From Dicyema japonicum (Eukaryota > Dicyemida > Rhombozoa > Dicyemidae), in contig RDEW01000013.1 of assembly GCA_011109175.1 (NCBI GenBank), forward strand, positions 1,260,350 to 1,324,349: a DNA stretch of 64,000 bases, given 5' to 3'. A program made the position numbers and the translations under genes. Positions 60,071 to 64,000 of the stretch are shown here, piece after piece (within the stretch, counting starts at the first letter, position 1; the number at the start of each line of letters is the position of its first letter). The notes under the pieces were generated by a model, which saw only the letters and a program-made list of their open reading frames with translations, was not told the origin of the DNA and did no database searches.

Positions 60071-60415
60071 TCACTGTAGTATTTTATTGTCTCCGAGTCT
60101 TTGGATGCTTCTCGTAGAAACAAAATCGTGTATCTGTTTCATACGAATCCTGTCATTGGGGATGGAAGGGATAGATGATAACATTCGAGATATGTCACTG
60201 GTTGTCGTAATAATTTTCCTTTTGTTTAGTGGTTTGCATAGAGAGTGGCAGGGATTTTCTAGGCTGTAGACTTGGGAGAGGAACTGTAGGGCTCTCATTT
60301 CCAGATGGTCTCCAATTGGGAGGATCTTTGACTCCCAATGTAGATGATCAACAGGAGTTGATCTGAGACAGATGCTTTGTACTTTTTGTAGTTTGTCAAT
60401 ATAAGTAACCGTCAT
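60071..60415 (-). mobile_element. LINE RT C-terminal fragment
   Basis: A 114-codon frame reads YIDKLQKVQSICLR, then TPVDHLHWESKILPI and DHLEMRALQFLSQVYSLENP, then KRKIITT and IHDFVSTRSIQRL. This is the typical end of jockey/CR1-like ORF2. It is open throughout and so among the younger fragments. It shares its end with 3440-3740 and 51110-51295. Confidence 0.75.
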
Positions 60416-60429
60416 CAGTGGAATTGGTC

Positions 60430-61010
60430 AGGAACACGTAATAAACTCAAAAAAATTAAAATAAAAAAAATAATTATTTAAGTTTCATATTAAAAATAAA
60501 TATTAAATCCAATAAAATAATATGTTTTTCGAGGAAAGCCATGAATGACTACAAGTTATTCTCAATGTTGTCTTACGCAAAACAAGGTGGCGAAGATAGA
60601 TCTCTCAGATTGACAAGACAACACAATGGAATATTAATTAAATATACTCAATTTAATAATATTATAATTAATGGTCAGATGTATACTGCAGATGCGGCCA
60701 TTCCATTTTATCTGTAATACCTCGCAAGCTACCGTGCTTTGGCCAACTCAATCTTATGTTCTCTACCCGGATTGAGTCTGGACCCAGAGATTGAAACAGA
60801 TATACAACAGAAGAACATTATCCAGTAATACGGGAAATTCCCAAACTGAACAGTGGGTCTTCTTGTGGACTCCAGAGGAAGATGGAATAAGTATTGACCG
60901 TGGACCAGACTAGAAGGTTTTCCATATGAGCTATGAAAATAGTTGTACTCTGATGGGTAGAATGAAAAAATTATACAGAATAGTATCACGTCCCTTCATG
61001 TTAAAGGCGT
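60430..61010. other. No recognised gene
   Basis: A minus-strand 86-codon frame at 60729-60989 has no recognisable family. The rest is AT-rich. Confidence 0.3.
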
Positions 61011-61019
61011 TTTCATATC

Positions 61020-61640
61020 AATTTTGACGATTACGCGAGAAATATTCTCGTTCTTTCAGTTAATGTACGGACAGCATGAACTTCTGCTTCACCGGGTGTG
61101 CCGAGACCTAACTGGGTTGGTTGTAGCTGTGTTACCGGCTTAGTTAGAATTGCTCTGCATACAATTTAAAAAAAAAAAAACAGCAATATGGCGTATTCTC
61201 TTCCACTTATTGAATGCGAATAACTTTTCAGAGAACGTGTCGAATTTGTACTGGTATTGTCTCTGAAAGCTTCCTGTTCATTTGTTTGGTGACAGCCAAC
61301 ATAAGACGAGCGCAAGAGTTGCCCGCGTTCTGAGCAATGAGATCTTTGAGATGCCCCAGACGGAGCCCATAAAGTCCTCCACTGCTGCTCGGGGCGAAAA
61401 GAGAACTTTTGCATTCAGAAACGGGGTAGATTAGGTAATTGTCCTGGGCAATTTGGGATCCGATAGTCGTTTGGGGACTTTGTTGTCGCTCAACAATTGC
61501 TGCATAGGACTGTTCAGATGGCTTAATTATACTGTTCTGATTTGCAAGATTCCTAACGGCAGCACGGATTTCATTTTCAGAAAGCTTTCGACGGATTGCA
61601 CTTCGTGATCTTTGTGTGTCCGAAATAGTCAATGTTTGCT
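61020..61640 (-). mobile_element. RT N-terminal fragment of a non-LTR element
   Basis: The minus frame (61632-61228) reads LSENEIRAAVRNLA, then SGGLYGLRLGHLKDL (family form GG.DGLRP.HLKD), then ARLMLAVTKQMNRKLSE. After an in-frame break, LQPTQLGLGTPGEAEVHA and VRTLTERTR continue the RT N-terminal half. The C-terminal part of this kind of element is what I see at 28281-28748, so the two may be halves of one family. Confidence 0.7.
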
Positions 61641-62200
61641 TCTCATAGTTTTGGAATCTGTACGTGAGTTTTCAGAGTACGCACGTGTAGATATTTTCTT
61701 TTACTATTGACGTGAGTGATTTCTCTTCTTTCCTCCTTCTATGGAGAATGCATAGTGTGATTGGAGAAAAAATAATCTACCTAATTCTCAGAATCGTCCG
61801 AAGAGACTTCCCTTTCAATACACTCGCATAGGCAGTCCCGACTGATATAAGAACAGCTTTGGGGATCCTGATCAAGAGTCTTCGTGTATGTGTCAGATTT
61901 GAAATCAATTCAAGCACTTCCTGGTGATCAAATGGAACATGTTCGGAAGGTTAGTGTAGAGCCGAAGATGTCGTATTATCTGGTAGGAGGCATGACTGAC
62001 AATTCTAATCGAAAATAACTGAGAGGGTTCTTTTTGTTATTCCGATACAATACCTGTGGAAAACACCTGAACAGGTCGTGCATTTGATCGTCCGTTTTCT
62101 TTTGTTCATTATGTTACATTTTTGCAGATCTCATCTTCTTTTTCAGTGCATTTTCTGTCTTCTCTCTTCAGTACTACAACGAGTAGCGGCTTTATTTTTT
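61640..62200. other. No recognised gene
   Basis: Short broken frames only. No repeat block was identified. Confidence 0.3.
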
Positions 62201-62202
62201 AT

Positions 62203-62485
62203 TTATTAACCCCGGATACTCCGAGAAAGAAGTTAAAGTAAACAACTAATTAAGTGTATCCAGTTTCCACTTCTACAGAAACAGAGTCCATCCGGAATCA
62301 GCATAAAGGGTAAGACGTCCATTAAATTCAGTTGTGGAAACCCCTCCAGTGACGTGGGGAAGAGAAAATGATCATTTTTCATGCCGGCCTGGCACTGGGC
62401 GTCACCTAGACAGGTGGATCACATGACGCCACTCTAGTAGGAGAGAGAGGATGAACAGACAAAGCAGAAACTCCAATCAATTAAC
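62203..62485 (-). repeat. Interspersed repeat family, copy 3
   Basis: Nearly identical to 27717-27975 over its length, including ccccggatac near the left end and gcgtcacctagacag..tggatcacatgacg towards the right end. The similarity points to recent activity. Confidence 0.85.
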
Positions 62486-62489
62486 AACG

Positions 62490-63700
62490 CAGCACCACAT
62501 GACGCCACGCGGCTAATTTCAATTCTACTTTCAAGCAATAAAATCAATATATTATATTTTTTAGTTAAAAGTAAATATTTAATTTTTACATATTTTTTGG
62601 TTGAGGTGGTGATATGCTTCTATTGTAGGCGTTTGAGAACTCAATAAGAACTAACTAACCTCAATACTAGAGCGCTTAAAGGTGTGACAGAGAGATCAAC
62701 TCTTTTTTGGACATTCAAAAATATGGCGTATCTGTATATTGCCTGCTAGAAATGTAAGTGACCGGCGGATTGTGCGAGAAGGATTAGCTATACATAAGGA
62801 TGTTGTCCCCCTTTGTACAGATACTGGAAAGTTAAGACAGGATCTTTGTAATACAAGTTGGATGGAGCCTAATAAAGAGTCAAGGATGCTTGCTTCAATC
62901 ATAAATGTCTAAACAATGTGGGTGTTATGAGGAATCATGAAGAGCTTGACAACTTCTACGAGGAATTGGGGAGAACAATGACGGAACTTCGATCTCCCTA
63001 TCGGTTGCTGCGTACTGAATGCCAAGATAAGAGTCCAAAATCGGTCGAAGTGAATGGAATCGGAAACAGTTTGTTCAAAATACAAGAACCGAATGAATTA
63101 AAAATGGCAAAAAAACTTGAAATTTATTTTTCATTTTTGGATGTCGAATATTATCAATCTTAGATTCCCTAAATAATGGAAAATTTGTCTTTAATATTGT
63201 TAGTCGTGTTTTTCGAAGCAGATCCTAAGTTAGTTGCAGTTATTGCAAGAATTGAGGGAGAGAGGCAATCAAAAAAGTGGGGTACCAAGGCGAGGTACTT
63301 ATCATTGTACATATACTGGAAGGTTAACGACAGGATCTATGTAATGCATTTTGACTTATGTGTAAGCAGCTATGCGTTAGAGACGTCTCTATTTATCTTC
63401 CGTCGAATAATTCTCCCAATTTACTTTAGGGATGTGATGGATGGTTTTTTTCAAGAAAAGGATAATATCTTATTGGAATAACGATGAGAACAATCATTAA
63501 ATTGGCTTTGGGAAGAAGATTGAGAGATGAAATATCCAAGGAAAAAAATAAACTAATAAAATGAATCAGAGGATAGAAGGCACTGAGAACAAAAGTCCAG
63601 AACACGGATATACAAAAGATGCATAAATAAGGGGAGAGGGAAACTAGTGAGGATCCAAGTCTATTAGCATGACTAAAATACGATACCTCATCTAACTCCT
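62490..63700. other. Unrecognised frames
   Basis: Plus-strand frames at 62918-63163 (EELDNFYEELGRTMTELRS) and 63176-63481 (starting hydrophobic, with ARIEGERQSKKWG) are 81 and 101 codons. They could be exons of one gene or transposon pieces. I recognise no family and propose no function. Confidence 0.25.
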
Positions 63701-63718
63701 AATTTCATGTTATTAATA

Positions 63719-64000
63719 CAGTCTAACCTCCATTTGGAACGCCAAATGTTCCAAAAATAGAGGTTACGCCAAAAATCGTACAAAAATTTATTTATTGAGT
63801 ACATAACTATACTTTGTTGATTATAAACCTTAGAATTTAACGGAAAACTAACAAACTAACAGGCCCAGCATTGTCCAATAGCAGAATAATTTTCCGATTT
63901 TGTGATAAAAAATGTTCATTAATCCTATGAAGCTAACATCAAAACACATCTTTTGTCATCCATGCATTTTTGGATGTTGTTTATTATGGCTTGACGGGAG
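63719..64000 (-). mobile_element. Tigger/pogo-like element, cut by the window edge
   Basis: A TA-preceded terminus cagtctaacctccatttgg begins at 63719 and resembles the ends at 43317 and 44422. Near 63850-63940 the minus strand reads NEHFLSQNRKIILLLDNAG, the second catalytic aspartate region (LLLDNA) of Tigger/pogo transposases. The rest lies outside the window. Confidence 0.8.

Overview
The window is eukaryotic, AT-rich and dense in repeats. Its five recognisable genes are split by extremely short introns, mostly 21-38 nt (GT...AG, usually ending TTTAG or similar). Introns this small across many genes, with compact metazoan-type proteins, fit a dicyemid mesozoan best. An orthonectid or another highly reduced lophotrochozoan parasite is the alternative. 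This is inferred from gene structure, not from a database match.

Recognisable host genes: (1) an FKBP4/5-type immunophilin with two FKBP domains and a TPR tail (5776-7204, +); (2) a RhoGEF with a Ser-rich N-terminus, DH domain, PH-like segment and a C-terminal part resembling a beta-propeller (about 39340-42510, +); (3) an F-BAR protein without SH3 (49078-50093, -); (4) a K+-dependent Na+/Ca2+ exchanger of the SLC24/NCKX family (52483-54249, +); (5) an RBM5/6/10-like splicing factor with RRM, RanBP2 zinc finger, second RRM and C2H2 finger (57376-58665, +). A possible sixth, an unidentified multi-exon membrane-protein gene, lies at about 28912-31560 (+).

Most of the rest is mobile DNA. 0-13 kb: LINE fragments, an integrase fragment and an interspersed repeat. 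12.9-19 kb and 30.9-37.4 kb: two copies of a ~6 kb duplication. 20.4-25.9 kb: a hAT element, then R2-like retrotransposons encoding restriction-like endonuclease. 26-28.8 kb: a LINE with APE-type endonuclease, and a GC-rich, unusually intact retrotransposon C-terminal ORF. 37.4-39.2 kb: a second R2-like copy abutting the duplication. 42-48.9 kb: a SINE, a Tigger/pogo element, minisatellites, tail-to-tail LINE fragments and a TTA-flanked inverted-repeat element. 54.5-64 kb: a second hAT, a ~95-bp tandem array, a second SINE and more LINE and Tigger pieces.

The strongest system-level observation is a SINE-LINE partnership. A tRNA-headed SINE (42134-42464, perfect 10-bp target duplication) carries a 3' tail matching the 3' end of the LINE at 46.9-47.8 kb, ending in the same trinucleotide repeat. 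This SINE sits inside the inferred last coding exon of the RhoGEF gene. Another copy lies inside the RBM5-like gene.

A few conserved genes need a single-base frame correction, mostly at homopolymers. Uncorrected assembly indels are the simplest explanation.
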